Source of the DNA: Vreelandella glaciei | GTDB taxonomy: Bacteria; Pseudomonadota; Gammaproteobacteria; Pseudomonadales; Halomonadaceae | Direction of reading: 5' to 3' | NCBI RefSeq assembly: GCF_013415125.1 | Contig: NZ_JACCDE010000010.1 | Span: forward strand, 62,001 to 126,000 | DNA length: 64,000 nucleotides | Part shown: in pieces, positions 44,393 through 53,400 of the stretch | Position numbering within the stretch: position 1 is the stretch's first letter | How the letters are laid out: every line of letters begins with the position of its first letter | The notes under the pieces: model-generated | Databases searched by the model: none | What the model was told of the DNA's origin: nothing | Seen by the model: the letters and a program-made list of their open reading frames with translations, nothing else | Position numbers and translations under genes: made by a program

Positions 44393-44566
44393 GTCTTCGC
44401 GCTGCTCTAACGCCTCGGCAGCCTGAATCGCCTCTTTCTTAGAGGTGTGCTCGGAAACAACGACTTCGTTTTCAGGCACTGTTTCATCAATCACCAACCA
44501 TCCGGTGATGGTTTCTTTAAGATCACTGGCTTCAATGACCGGTTCTATACGGGCTTGTCTAGACAT
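44390..44566 (-). CDS. Small acidic protein, function unknown
   Basis: A 58-residue acidic protein starting MSRQARIEPVIEASDLKE at ATG 44564-44566, preceded by AAGGAG at a good distance. It has an alternating strand pattern in the middle (GWLVIDETVPENEVVVSEH) and a helical C-terminal tail rich in Glu and Ala. No known motif is recognised. The clear ribosome-binding site argues that it is a real gene. It lies 43 bp downstream of the metallothionein gene on the same strand. Confidence 0.6.
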   Translation of the reverse strand: MSRQARIEPVIEASDLKETITGWLVIDETVPENEVVVSEHTSKKEAIQAAEALEQRED

Positions 44567-44609
44567 TGTGGTCTCCTTGTCAATGTGGGCAGTTACGCTC
44601 TGTCTATGG

Positions 44610-44843
44610 CTAAAACTGCGCGTTACTGAATCCGTCCATTACCTCTTCACCTGCACTTCCTTCACCCTCGGCTGGGCGGTTAAGCTCACTACAGGGGCAC
44701 CCTTTATGAACACAATCACTTCCCCCAGGATGGCCCGCAGCACAGGCCTTACAGCAATAGGCGCGACCTTCAGTGATGGCCGCCTGCTCGCTGGAGACGT
44801 GATGCTCACAGCCAGGACAGGCACAGACGCCCATGTCCGTCAT
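44610..44843 (-). CDS. Metallothionein (SmtA/BmtA type)
   Basis: A 77-residue bacterial metallothionein that binds zinc, cadmium or copper. Nine cysteines stand in the family arrangement CACPGC, YCCKAC, C and GCPC, at residues 7, 9, 12, 30, 31, 34, 44, 49 and 51. The tail after residue 55 is Gly- and Glu-rich. A frame twelve codons longer exists, but the ATG at 44841-44843 has GGAGGGG upstream and fits the family. It lies near a chromate transporter on the same strand. Confidence 0.9.
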   Translation of the reverse strand: MTDMGVCACPGCEHHVSSEQAAITEGRAYCCKACAAGHPGGSDCVHKGCPCSELNRPAEGEGSAGEEVMDGFSNAQF

Positions 44844-44980
44844 GATAACCCCTCCCTCGTTAGCCATGATTGGCGACATATTTAGCGTAGAAGAGAATGC
44901 CGAGGTAGGGAAAATTCAGCGTTAAGGTTATCGACAAAATAGAAGCACCGGTTACGTCACACAGCGCGCTGAAGGAGCAT

Positions 44981-46180
44981 TTAATGCAGAGGAATAAAGA
45001 TTCCCGCTATCGCTACTAGAGCAACCACCAGCCAAGCAGGCAGTTTCCACACGCTAAGCAGCAAAAAGCCCGTAAGTGCCAGAACAAACTCATACGAGCC
45101 AATGATCGCGCTGGTCCATACCGGCTGATAAAGCGCTGCGCCTAAAATACCCACGACCGCCGCATTGGCACCGCGCATTAGCGCCTGAGCGCTGCCCCAT
45201 CGACGAAATTGGTTCCAAAACGGCAGCACGCCGACCAGCAGCAAGAACCCAGGGATAAAAATTGCCAGCAGTGCCAACAAAGCCCCCACTACCCCGTTCA
45301 TGCCGGGCAGAAGCGCGCCCAGATAAGCCGCAAAGGTGAATAGCGGACCTGGCACCGCCTGGGCAGCGCCATAGCCTGCCAAGAACTCATCCGGTGTTAT
45401 CCAGCCTGACTGCACCACTTCGGCTTCTAACAGCGGCAGCACCACATGCCCACCACCAAATACCAACGCACCTGAGCGGTAAAATGCATCGATCACGTTA
45501 AGCCAAACAGCACTGCCCGCCATCAGTGGCAGAAGAGCCAGCAGCCCGCCGAACAGCCCCAACGCGACCACGCCTGCTCGGCGGGAAACCGGAAAATGCA
45601 GCGGTGCGCTTTCTGCTATGGCGGCACTATTCCGGCACAGCGCCAGCCCGACTAAACCACCCAATACAATCGCGGCGACCTGTCCCAGCGGTCCGCTTAC
45701 CAGCACCACCGTGAACACAGCGGCCAAGGCGATTCCTGCACGGGTTTTATCCGGGCAAAGGTTGCGTGCCATCCCCCATACCGCGTGGGCCACGATCGCT
45801 ACCGCGACCACTTTTAAACCGTGAATAATACCGCTGGCGATGGGGCCATCCAGCACCGCAGCCCCCAATGCAAACAGCACCAACACAATGGCTGAAGGCA
45901 GCGTAAAGGCCAGCCACGCCATCGCCGCGCCCCACGGGCCAGCACGCATTAAGCCAAGCGCAAAACCCACCTGACTACTCGCAGGCCCCGGCAGAAACTG
46001 GCACAGCGCGACCAAATCAGCGTAGGCACTTTCGGTTAACCACTGACGCCGCTCCACAAAGGCGGTACGAAAATACCCCAGGTGCGCCACCGGGCCGCCA
46101 AAAGACGTTAAGCCCAGCGCTAAGAATGCCCAAAACACTTCGCCTATGCGCTTGCTTGTCTGCGTTTGCTCTACCATCAT
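44981..46180 (-). CDS. chrA: Chromate transporter (ChrA, long form)
   Basis: A 399-residue inner-membrane protein of the CHR family. It has the two homologous halves typical of the long form, each with the FGGP/GFGGGH-type motif: LGLTSFGGPVAHLGYF in the first and SGALVFGGGHVVLPLLE in the second, both with downstream PGP segments. It exports chromate. The GGTGAG site fits the ATG ATG at 46175-46180; an ATG three codons earlier is also possible. It converges with nothing and follows ilvD on the same strand beyond a terminator. Confidence 0.9.
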   Translation of the reverse strand: MMVEQTQTSKRIGEVFWAFLALGLTSFGGPVAHLGYFRTAFVERRQWLTESAYADLVALCQFLPGPASSQVGFALGLMRAGPWGAAMAWLAFTLPSAIVLVLFALGAAVLDGPIASGIIHGLKVVAVAIVAHAVWGMARNLCPDKTRAGIALAAVFTVVLVSGPLGQVAAIVLGGLVGLALCRNSAAIAESAPLHFPVSRRAGVVALGLFGGLLALLPLMAGSAVWLNVIDAFYRSGALVFGGGHVVLPLLEAEVVQSGWITPDEFLAGYGAAQAVPGPLFTFAAYLGALLPGMNGVVGALLALLAIFIPGFLLLVGVLPFWNQFRRWGSAQALMRGANAAVVGILGAALYQPVWTSAIIGSYEFVLALTGFLLLSVWKLPAWLVVALVAIAGIFIPLH

Positions 46181-46197
46181 GCTCACCATTTACCCAA

Positions 46198-46235
46198 TAA
46201 AAAAGCGCAAGGCTTATATGCTAAGCCTTGCGCTT
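46198..46235 (-). terminator. Intrinsic terminator after ilvD
   Basis: On the minus strand AAGCGCAAGGCTTA and TAAGCCTTGCGCTT form a perfect 14-bp stem around a 5-nt loop, followed by a T run (complement of 46198-46205), 31 bp after the ilvD stop codon. Confidence 0.9.
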
Positions 46236-46265
46236 GACGTCTTGATGACACCTGCCGATAAACCG

Positions 46266-47948
46266 TTACTCTTGGTCTGTCACCGCGCCGGTGCTAGCGG
46301 AGCTAACAAGACGTGCATACTTAGCAAGTACACCGCGGGTATAGCGAGGTTCTGGTTGTTTCCACGCCTCGCGACGACGCATCAACTCTTCATCGGACAG
46401 ATCCACCTCAATGGTATCGGCCTCTGCATCAATGGTGATGATATCGCCATTTTCCACCAACGCCAGCGGGCCACCGTCAAACGCTTCCGGCGATACATGG
46501 CCGACCACGAAACCGTGGCTACCACCCGAGAAACGACCGTCGGTAATCAGCGCCACATCGTTACCCAGGCCGCGGCCCATAATGGCAGAAGTGGGCGTGA
46601 GCATTTCGCGCATGCCGGGGCCGCCTTTAGGGCCTTCATAACGAATCACCACGACATCACCCGCCACGACGGTGCCGTCGTTAATACGTGCCTGGGCTTC
46701 CTCTTCGGAACCAAACACCCGCGCGGAGCCAGAAAAGCGTGTGCCCTCTTTACCGGTAATTTTCGCGACGGCCCCTTCCGGTGCCAGATTGCCGTAAAGC
46801 ATGCGTAAATGGCTTTCCGCTTTGATCGGGTTGCCCAGCGGGGCAATGATCGGCGGCTCGGCTGGGTAAGGTGCCACTTCAGCCAGGTTCTCTTCCAGCG
46901 TTTTTCCGGTCACGGTCAAGCAGTTGCCGTTAAGCAGGCCTGCGTCCAGCAGCATTTTCATCAGCGGCTGAATACCGCCAATCGCCACCAGTTCGCTCAT
47001 CATGTAGTGGCCGCTAGGGCGCAAATCGGCGAGTACCGGCACGCGCTTACCAATCTCGGTAAAGTCCGCCAGGGTCAGCTCCACACCGATGGTGCGCGCC
47101 ATCCCAATCAAGTGCAGCACCGCATTGGTAGAGCCGCCCAGCGCGATGGTCACCGTAATGGCGTTTTCAAACGCCTCGCGGGTCATGATATCGGAAGGTT
47201 TGATATCGTCCGCCAGCAGCGCCAGCACCGCCTCGCCGGCGGCTTTGCAGTCATCGCGCTTTTCCTGAGAGATAGCATTTTGCGCGGAGCTGCCCGGCAA
47301 GCTCATGCCCAATGCCTCAATCGCAGAAGCCATGGTGTTAGCGGTGTACATACCGCCACAGGAACCGGGGCCAGGAATGGCGGTTTCTTCAATGTTTTTA
47401 AGTTCGATCAGGTCGATATCACCGCGGGAGTGCGCACCCATCGCCTCGAAGACTGAAACGATATCGGTATGCCCTTTGCCGGGCATAATAGTGCCGCCGT
47501 AGACGAACACGCTGGGGCGATTCAAACGCGCCAAGCCCATCAAGCAGCCCGGCATGTTTTTATCGCAGCCACCGATCGCCACCAAACCATCAAAGCCTTC
47601 ACAGCCCGCCACCGTCTCGATGGAGTCAGCAATCACTTCCCGCGACACCAGTGAATACTTCATACCCTCGGTGCCGTTAGCAATACCATCGGAAATCGTG
47701 ATGGTATTGAAAATCACACCCTTACCACCGCCAGCATCGGCGCCATCGCGGGCAAACTCGGCCAGCTCATTAATATGGCTATTGCACGGCGTCACCATGC
47801 TCCAGGTAGAAGCAATGCCCACCTGAGGCTTTTTGAAATCGGCATCCGTAAAACCTACGGCGCGCAGCATGGCGCGGCTAGCGGCTTTACCTGGGCCATC
47901 AACCACAGGCGCAGAGTGGCGGCGGGAGTTTTGCGATGAATCTGACAT
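46266..47948 (-). CDS. ilvD: Dihydroxy-acid dehydratase
   Basis: A 560-residue iron-sulfur enzyme of branched-chain amino acid synthesis that dehydrates dihydroxy acids to 2-oxo acids. The cluster-binding cysteines are in [15 protein letters not shown] and [13 protein letters not shown], and the C-terminal [13 protein letters not shown] and [11 protein letters not shown] segments are present. Length and start [18 protein letters not shown] are normal. AGAGAG precedes the ATG. Confidence 0.96.
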   Translation of the reverse strand: MSDSSQNSRRHSAPVVDGPGKAASRAMLRAVGFTDADFKKPQVGIASTWSMVTPCNSHINELAEFARDGADAGGGKGVIFNTITISDGIANGTEGMKYSLVSREVIADSIETVAGCEGFDGLVAIGGCDKNMPGCLMGLARLNRPSVFVYGGTIMPGKGHTDIVSVFEAMGAHSRGDIDLIELKNIEETAIPGPGSCGGMYTANTMASAIEALGMSLPGSSAQNAISQEKRDDCKAAGEAVLALLADDIKPSDIMTREAFENAITVTIALGGSTNAVLHLIGMARTIGVELTLADFTEIGKRVPVLADLRPSGHYMMSELVAIGGIQPLMKMLLDAGLLNGNCLTVTGKTLEENLAEVAPYPAEPPIIAPLGNPIKAESHLRMLYGNLAPEGAVAKITGKEGTRFSGSARVFGSEEEAQARINDGTVVAGDVVVIRYEGPKGGPGMREMLTPTSAIMGRGLGNDVALITDGRFSGGSHGFVVGHVSPEAFDGGPLALVENGDIITIDAEADTIEVDLSDEELMRRREAWKQPEPRYTRGVLAKYARLVSSASTGAVTDQE

Positions 47949-48100
47949 TAGAAATCTCTCTTAGCGTTGTTCACGGTATCCGCATAGCTTGGCGATATAA
48001 TCCTCATCTCGCAAGATGATTAACGCTTGGCATCATAGCGTTACCCACCGTTTCGCTTGCTATCAACTATTTGCTTTTGATTATTTACTTTTCAATAAGC

Positions 48101-48140
48101 GTCAACCAAAGTTGACACTCTCAAAGCTGCCAACTATAGT
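48101..48140 (+). promoter_or_regulatory. Promoter and operator of the HigBA module
   Basis: TTGACA (48112-48117), 17 bp, TATAGT (48135-48140) form an almost perfect sigma-70 promoter. A perfect palindrome GTCAAC-CAAA-GTTGAC (48101-48116) overlaps the -35, and AACTATAGTT (48132-48141) is a palindrome over the -10. Both are likely operators for the antitoxin. The start codon is only 7 nt after the -10 box. Confidence 0.85.
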
Positions 48141-48147
48141 TATCACC

Positions 48148-48444
48148 ATGATCGAGTTGATTAAAACCGATATCTTCGATGGATGGCTACGCGAGCTTCG
48201 TGATATCCGCGCCCGCGCCAAGATTGAAGCCCGCATCCGACGTTTGAGTCTGGGCAACCCTGGCGATGTGAAACCGGTCGGCAAAGGCGTTTCTGAACTG
48301 CGAATTCCTTATGGGCCAGGCTACCGCGTCTATTATATTACCAAGGGGCCAGTCATCGTGGTGCTGCTTTGCGGTGGTGATAAAGCCACCCAATCCCACG
48401 ATATCGAACTAGCCAAAGCCATTGCCGCGCAATGGAAGGAGTAA
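48148..48444 (+). CDS. higB: HigB/RelE-type toxin of a type II toxin-antitoxin module
   Basis: A 98-residue toxin of the Gp49-like/HigB group (COG3657). Such toxins are ribosome-dependent mRNA interferases. The basic core ARAKIEARIRRLSLGNPGDVKPVG and the beta-strand RVYYITKGPVIVVLLCGGDK match the family exactly, and the length is normal. The start ATG at 48148 fits family starts but has no ribosome-binding site because the promoter lies directly upstream. The antitoxin gene follows 4 bp after the stop. Confidence 0.92.
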   Translation: MIELIKTDIFDGWLRELRDIRARAKIEARIRRLSLGNPGDVKPVGKGVSELRIPYGPGYRVYYITKGPVIVVLLCGGDKATQSHDIELAKAIAAQWKE

Positions 48445-48448
48445 CCCC

Positions 48449-48763
48449 ATGACCGTTCCTACTGTCAAATTCAGCCACTACGATACTGCTGATTATCTTC
48501 AAACTGAGGAAGATATTGCGGCCTATCTTGATGCAGTGATGGAGGAAAATGACCCTGCTCTTCTTGCCGCCGCACTTGGTGATATCGCCCGTGCCCGCAA
48601 CATGAGCCAACTCGCCAAAGACGTAGGCATGAGCCGTGAAGGGCTCTATAAAGCCCTATCCGGGGAAGGCAATCCAGCATTTTCTACCATCAGCAAGGTC
48701 GCTAACTCCTTGGGAATGCGCCTATCTATTAAACCGCTATCCCGGCCAGAAGCGGGCAGCTAG
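48449..48763 (+). CDS. higA: HigA-type antitoxin
   Basis: A 104-residue antitoxin with a XRE helix-turn-helix (MSQLAKDVGMSREGLYKALSGEGNPAFSTISKVANSLGMRL), the COG3636 family partner of the toxin before it. The N-terminal part (about residues 1-45) should wrap the toxin. AAGGAG, which lies at the toxin stop codon, is its ribosome-binding site. HigA normally represses its own promoter by binding the palindromes found upstream. Confidence 0.92.
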   Translation: MTVPTVKFSHYDTADYLQTEEDIAAYLDAVMEENDPALLAAALGDIARARNMSQLAKDVGMSREGLYKALSGEGNPAFSTISKVANSLGMRLSIKPLSRPEAGS

Positions 48764-48841
48764 GAAGGTCTAGCGAGCATCTCACAGAACGACTCCCTGA
48801 AGGCAACATATCGCTGAATGTCGTGGTTCTCACTATTTGCT

Positions 48842-49132
48842 CTATACAGCCGTTTTGTGCCGCTGAGCTTGGACTGACAACTCAAATCCGCAGGCTTTTG
48901 CATAGCGCTGAAGCGTTTTCCAACCGGGATTGCTGTCCCCGCGCTCTAGCCTGCTGATGTTACTTTTTTGAGTATGTAGGCGCTTTGCCAATTCGTCCTG
49001 GGTTAAGCCTGCTTGCTGACGCATAGTAATCAGCGTATTGGCCAACTCAAACTCAGGTGCCAAACGGTCATACTCTGCTTTCACCTCAGGATTTTGCAGC
49101 GCCTGCTCTTTTAATGCTTTTAAGTTAATCAC
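48842..49132 (-). CDS. HigA-like XRE antitoxin, toxin partner missing
   Basis: A 96-residue protein with a N-terminal helical segment and a C-terminal XRE helix-turn-helix (LTQDELAKRLHTQKSNISRLERGDSNPGWKTLQRYAKACGFEL), as in antitoxins of RelE/HigB systems. It starts at GTG 49130-49132, whose first bases overlap a TGA of an upstream frame (GTGA). Upstream of it no full toxin gene exists, only a short 25-residue frame, but an 18-bp operator-like palindrome lies at 49212-49229. It may therefore be an orphan antitoxin. It converges with higBA. Confidence 0.8.
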   Translation of the reverse strand: MINLKALKEQALQNPEVKAEYDRLAPEFELANTLITMRQQAGLTQDELAKRLHTQKSNISRLERGDSNPGWKTLQRYAKACGFELSVQAQRHKTAV

Positions 49133-49211
49133 GACTGCACCTCGCGCTGTCTTGATTGAGCTAACTTTAACGCCTGGGTAAAAACCAACCTACCATTCCA
49201 CAGCCCCTAAA

Positions 49212-49229
49212 GTTATCACTTATGATAAC
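49212..49229. promoter_or_regulatory. Operator-like palindrome upstream of the orphan antitoxin
   Basis: GTTATCA-CTTA-TGATAAC is a perfect 7-bp dyad with a 4-nt centre, 80 bp upstream of the antitoxin start. It is of the size and spacing usual for HigA-type operators. Confidence 0.6.
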
Positions 49230-49336
49230 CTGAATTCTATAAATGCTCCTAACCTCGATACACACGAGCGGCCTGAACTGATGGCGCCATACACTTAGTC
49301 GTTCTGCTATCAATGTGAAGGAGTTTTATAAAACAA

Positions 49337-49855
49337 TTACTGCCAGGAGCGTGCATCACGCGGCAAATCGCCTTTCGGATCATAAACCTCTAGGCTATCG
49401 CTTTCTGTTAGCATTTCGGTATAGAGAACGAGATTAGTACCTGAAGCATGTGCCAAAGAAGGAAAAAGTATCCCCTTGACACCCTGTTCAAACGCCATAT
49501 CGCCTAATAGCCAGCTAGGCGGCTCAATGCGCTGATTAAACCAATACTTACGCCAGTCACAGTTAAGCTCTTGCCATAGGCTATCCCATTTCGAGTGATA
49601 GCCTGCTCGAAAATCGACAATATTAGTCACACTCACCGAATAGCTAACAATCAGCCCAGGTGGCATCAATGCTGAAAGCTGCTTGTACTCCGCTAACGCA
49701 GTTTGCTCCTCTAGAGAAAGATATAAAGCATCCACACCAACTCGGTTCAGCCGCCCACCATGCTCTCTAGCACCAGCCCCACTGGTAGGCGAAAATGCCC
49801 AGCGTGGAACATGTACACGGTATGCCTGAGTTTTCAGCTCCGGCAGTACTATCAT
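49337..49855 (-). CDS. RES-domain toxin
   Basis: A 172-residue RES-domain protein, the toxin of a RES-Xre type II module. Characterised members degrade NAD+ in the cell. The conserved polar residues are seen in YRVHVPRWAFSPTSGAGAREHGGRLNRVG (Arg), the Glu of LEEQTALAEYKQL and the Ser region near RIEPPSWLLGD. It starts at 49855, overlapping the antitoxin stop codon by ATGA, so translation is coupled. The length is normal for the family. Confidence 0.9.
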   Translation of the reverse strand: MIVLPELKTQAYRVHVPRWAFSPTSGAGAREHGGRLNRVGVDALYLSLEEQTALAEYKQLSALMPPGLIVSYSVSVTNIVDFRAGYHSKWDSLWQELNCDWRKYWFNQRIEPPSWLLGDMAFEQGVKGILFPSLAHASGTNLVLYTEMLTESDSLEVYDPKGDLPRDARSWQ

Positions 49856-50283
49856 CCCACGACACCTGCTTGCAGCGCCTGAACATAGCGCAGAAGATCA
49901 TCTGCGCGCCCTTCACTGACTAGCTGCTCGGGTGTTTTATAGTCAAATGCGCTAAGCGGCTCGTTGCGAAACCAAAACAGAGCATCATGGAAATCACCAT
50001 TAATATCCGCCGCTGCACCGAGCACACGAAGTGCATCACGCAGATAACGTTGAAGTTTTTCTGCCCCTTGGGCACGTGAGATCGTCGTACGATGAACATG
50101 CGCTTGGCTGGCCAGCGTTTGGATATCGATGCTCAATGCACTGGCAAATAACTTCGGGTTAATCAACGGGTGGCGCTCTTGTCGAGCAACACCCTTTAAG
50201 TCAGCCAAAAACCGCTCGAACGAATCAGGTACCAGATACCGATTAGGCTCATTCAATGACTCTTTTACATTACCCACTGCCAT
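49852..50283 (-). CDS. Xre/ParS/MbcA-type antitoxin
   Basis: A 143-residue antitoxin with an Xre-like N-terminal DNA-binding half (DIQTLASQAHVHRTTISRAQGAEKLQRYLRDALRVL) and a DUF2384 toxin-binding end (FWFRNEPLSAFDYKTPEQLVSEGRADDLLRYV). It is the standard partner of the RES toxin that follows. A GGAGG site precedes the ATG at 50281-50283; a TTG two codons earlier is in frame. Antitoxin-first order and autoregulation are usual in this family. Confidence 0.92.
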   Translation of the reverse strand: MAVGNVKESLNEPNRYLVPDSFERFLADLKGVARQERHPLINPKLFASALSIDIQTLASQAHVHRTTISRAQGAEKLQRYLRDALRVLGAAADINGDFHDALFWFRNEPLSAFDYKTPEQLVSEGRADDLLRYVQALQAGVVG

Positions 50284-50461
50284 TGGCAACCTCCTGCTAC
50301 GCTTATACAGCCGATATACAACCTATATGCATCATATTTTCATCATAGCAGCTATAAAACTGGACGCTAGGGTTTCAAGCTTAAGAACTAAACTTATGGC
50401 ACCATACACTTAGCCGCTCCGCCCTGGCCGTGAAGGAAACATCCATTAAGGAACATCGTGC

Positions 50462-53400
50462 ATGTCTGCAAACTCGCTGCTCTCACAAACGCCGTTAACG
50501 CCGGGCTTTATGGTCGTGCACGCCAATCGCCTGGAAGACCTGCGCGGTTTGGCGGTGGAGTGGATGCGCCTACACCCGCTCTCGCCGCTGGAGAACGAAA
50601 CCATTCTGGTGCAGAGCAACGGCATTGGGCAGTGGCTAAAGCTAGCGCTGGCGGAAGACCCGGCCCAGGGCGGTGCGGGCATAGCCGCGGCATTGAACGT
50701 CACACTGCCCGCGCGCTTTCTGTGGCAGGCTTACCGCACGGTGCTGACGCAGCTAACAAATGACGACCAAGCGGTACCAGAAACGTCGCCTTTCGATAAG
50801 TCGCGGTTGATATGGCGCTTGCTTCGCCTGCTGCCCAGCCTTGCCGAGCAGGAAGCCTTTGCGCCACTGGCGCGCTTTTTAGAGGTCGATCGCGACCAGC
50901 GCAAGCACTACCAACTGGCCGAGCGGCTGGCGGATCTGTTCGATCAATACCAGGTGTATCGCGCCGATTGGCTGGACGCCTGGGCCAAGGGAAACGACGT
51001 GCTGATCACCGCCCGTGGCGAAGCCCGCCCGTTGGAAGCGCACCAGCTCTGGCAGCCCGAGCTCTGGCGTGCCCTGCGCGACGATGTGGCAATGACGCAA
51101 GGCGATGCAGGTCTGAACAGCAGCCGTGCCCAGGTGCACAGCCGCTTTCTAGACGCCGCCGTTCAGCTTGAAGGCCAAGCATGCCCACCCGGCTTGCCCC
51201 GACGGCTGATCATTTTTGGCATCTCGTCACTGCCGCAGCAAACCCTCGAAGCCCTGGCCGCTCTCTCGCGCTGCTGTCAGATCGTGCTCTGCGTGCACAA
51301 CCCCTGCCAGTACTACTGGGCGGATATCATCGAGCACAAAGACCTGCTCCGCGCCAGCCGTTATCGCCAGCGGCGCAAGGCAGGCATGCCCGACGCCCTG
51401 GATGTACTCGGCACCGGTGATGCCGACGACGCCCTGCACCTGCACGCACAGCCACTGCTGGCCGCCTGGGGCAAGCAGGGCCGCGACTACCTGCGCCTGC
51501 TCGACGAACACGATGATTCCGGCAACTATCAAACGCTATTCGAGCAGCAGGCGCTACGCATCGACATGTTCGAGCCGTTCAGCGACGAACACCCTTGCCT
51601 GCTCAGCCAATTGCAGGACGATATCCGCGAGCTGCGGCCGGTAGCAGAAACCCAAACTCACTGGCCCGCGCTCGACCCCGCCAGTGACGACTCCATCGTG
51701 TTCCATATCGCCCACGGCCCCCAGCGGGAAGTAGAGATTCTTCACGACCAGCTGCTGGCGGCCTTCAGCGCCGACCCGGATCTGCGCCCGCGGGATATCA
51801 TCGTCATGGTGCCGGATATTGACCGCTACGCGCCGCATATTGAAGCCGTGTTCGGCCAGTACCGCTCTGCTTACGGTGGCTATCACGCGAACGCGCGACC
51901 CGACGACCCGCGCTATATCCCGTATACGCTATCGGATCAGGCCAGCCGCCACCGCCTGCCGTTGATGATTGCGCTGGAAAAACTGCTGCGCCTGCCGGAA
52001 CTTCGCCTCTCGGTAAGCGACCTGCTGGACCTGCTGGAAGTCCCCGCGCTGCGCGCCCGCTTTGGCATCGATGAACATGACCTGCCCACCCTCAGCCGCT
52101 GGATCGAGGGTGCGGGCATCCGCTGGGGGCTCAATGCCGAGCAGCGCACCCGTCTGGATCTACCCGAAGGGCTAACCCAGAACACCTGGGCCTTTGGCCT
52201 GCGTCGCCTGCTGCTGGGTTACACCGTAGGCAGTGCCGACGCGTGGCAAGGCATCGAGCCATTCGACGATATTGGCGGGCTGGAAGCATCGCTAGCAGGC
52301 CCCCTGGCAAATCTGCTGGAAAAGCTGGAAACCACCTGGGAAACCTTCTGCCAGCCCACCGACACCGCCACCTGGGTGGCCCGGCTGCGCGAGCTGCTGG
52401 AAAACTACTTCCTGACCGACGACGCTCAAGAGAGCGTGATGCTCACCAAGCTCGAAACCGCGCTACAGCAGTTGTTGGACAGCACCGAAGAAGCCGCGCT
52501 TTATGATCCCCTGCCGCTCTCCATGGTGCGCGAGCACTGGCTGGGGCAAATCGACGAACACAGCCTTTCCCAGCGCTTTCTGGCGGGGGCGGTCAACTTC
52601 GCCACGCTGATGCCGATGCGGGCCATTCCTTTCAAGCACGTGTGCCTGCTGGGCATGAACGATGGCGAGTACCCGCGCTCACAGCCGCCGCTGGATTTTG
52701 ACCTGATGGGCAGCGACTACCGCCCCGGCGACCGCTCACGGCGGGAAGATGACCGCTACCTGTTTCTGGAAGCGCTGCTCTCCGCCCGCCAACAGCTCTA
52801 TATCAGTTGGGTCGGCCGTAGCCAGATCGATAACAACCCCATGCCGCCCTCAGTGCTGGTCGGCCAGTTACGCGATCACCTGGAAGCGGGCTGGCACACC
52901 CAAAACGGCGAGCCGCTGCTGGAAGCGTTAACCACCGAGCACCCGCTGCAGCCGTTCAGCCGCCGCTACTTCTCTACCCAAGCCAGCGATTCTCCCGCCC
53001 AAGCACGGCTGTTTACATACGCCCACGAATGGCACGCCCTGCATACCCCCAGTGGCGAAAGCACCCACGGCTCAAAGCCACCAGCGCTTAAGGCAGAAAG
53101 CGAACAGCAGAGCACGTTAACCCTGGCCCAACTAGGCAGCTTTTTACGCGACCCCGCGAAGGCATTTTTCAACACCCGCCTGGGGGTCTATTTCGAGCAG
53201 GAAGAGCTTACCCAACTGGATGTCGAGCCCTTCACGCTGAACGGGCTTCAGAACTGGCAGTTGCAGGATCAATTGATCGCCGCCCAACGCCACGCCGTGG
53301 ATAACGGCCAACCGCGCATGGAAGCACTGCACGCAGCACTGGAACGCTTCAAAGGCCAGGGCGTACTGGCCGTCGGTGCTTTTGGCGAACGAATGCGTGA

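Larger units (their letters stand above)
49281..50437. repeat. Imperfect 42-bp direct repeats flanking the RES-Xre module
   Basis: The segments 49281-49322 and 50396-50437 align without gaps with 32 of 42 identical bases; the first 18 bases (ATGGC-N-CCATACACTTAG) differ at one position only, and both end GTGAAGGA. The RES-Xre gene pair lies between them, and the right copy is the leader of recC. Confidence 0.72.

Noticed and set aside
46146-47456. Long plus-strand frames (220 and 215 codons) opposite ilvD
   Set aside because: They are antisense shadows of ilvD, whose sequence is conserved over its full length.
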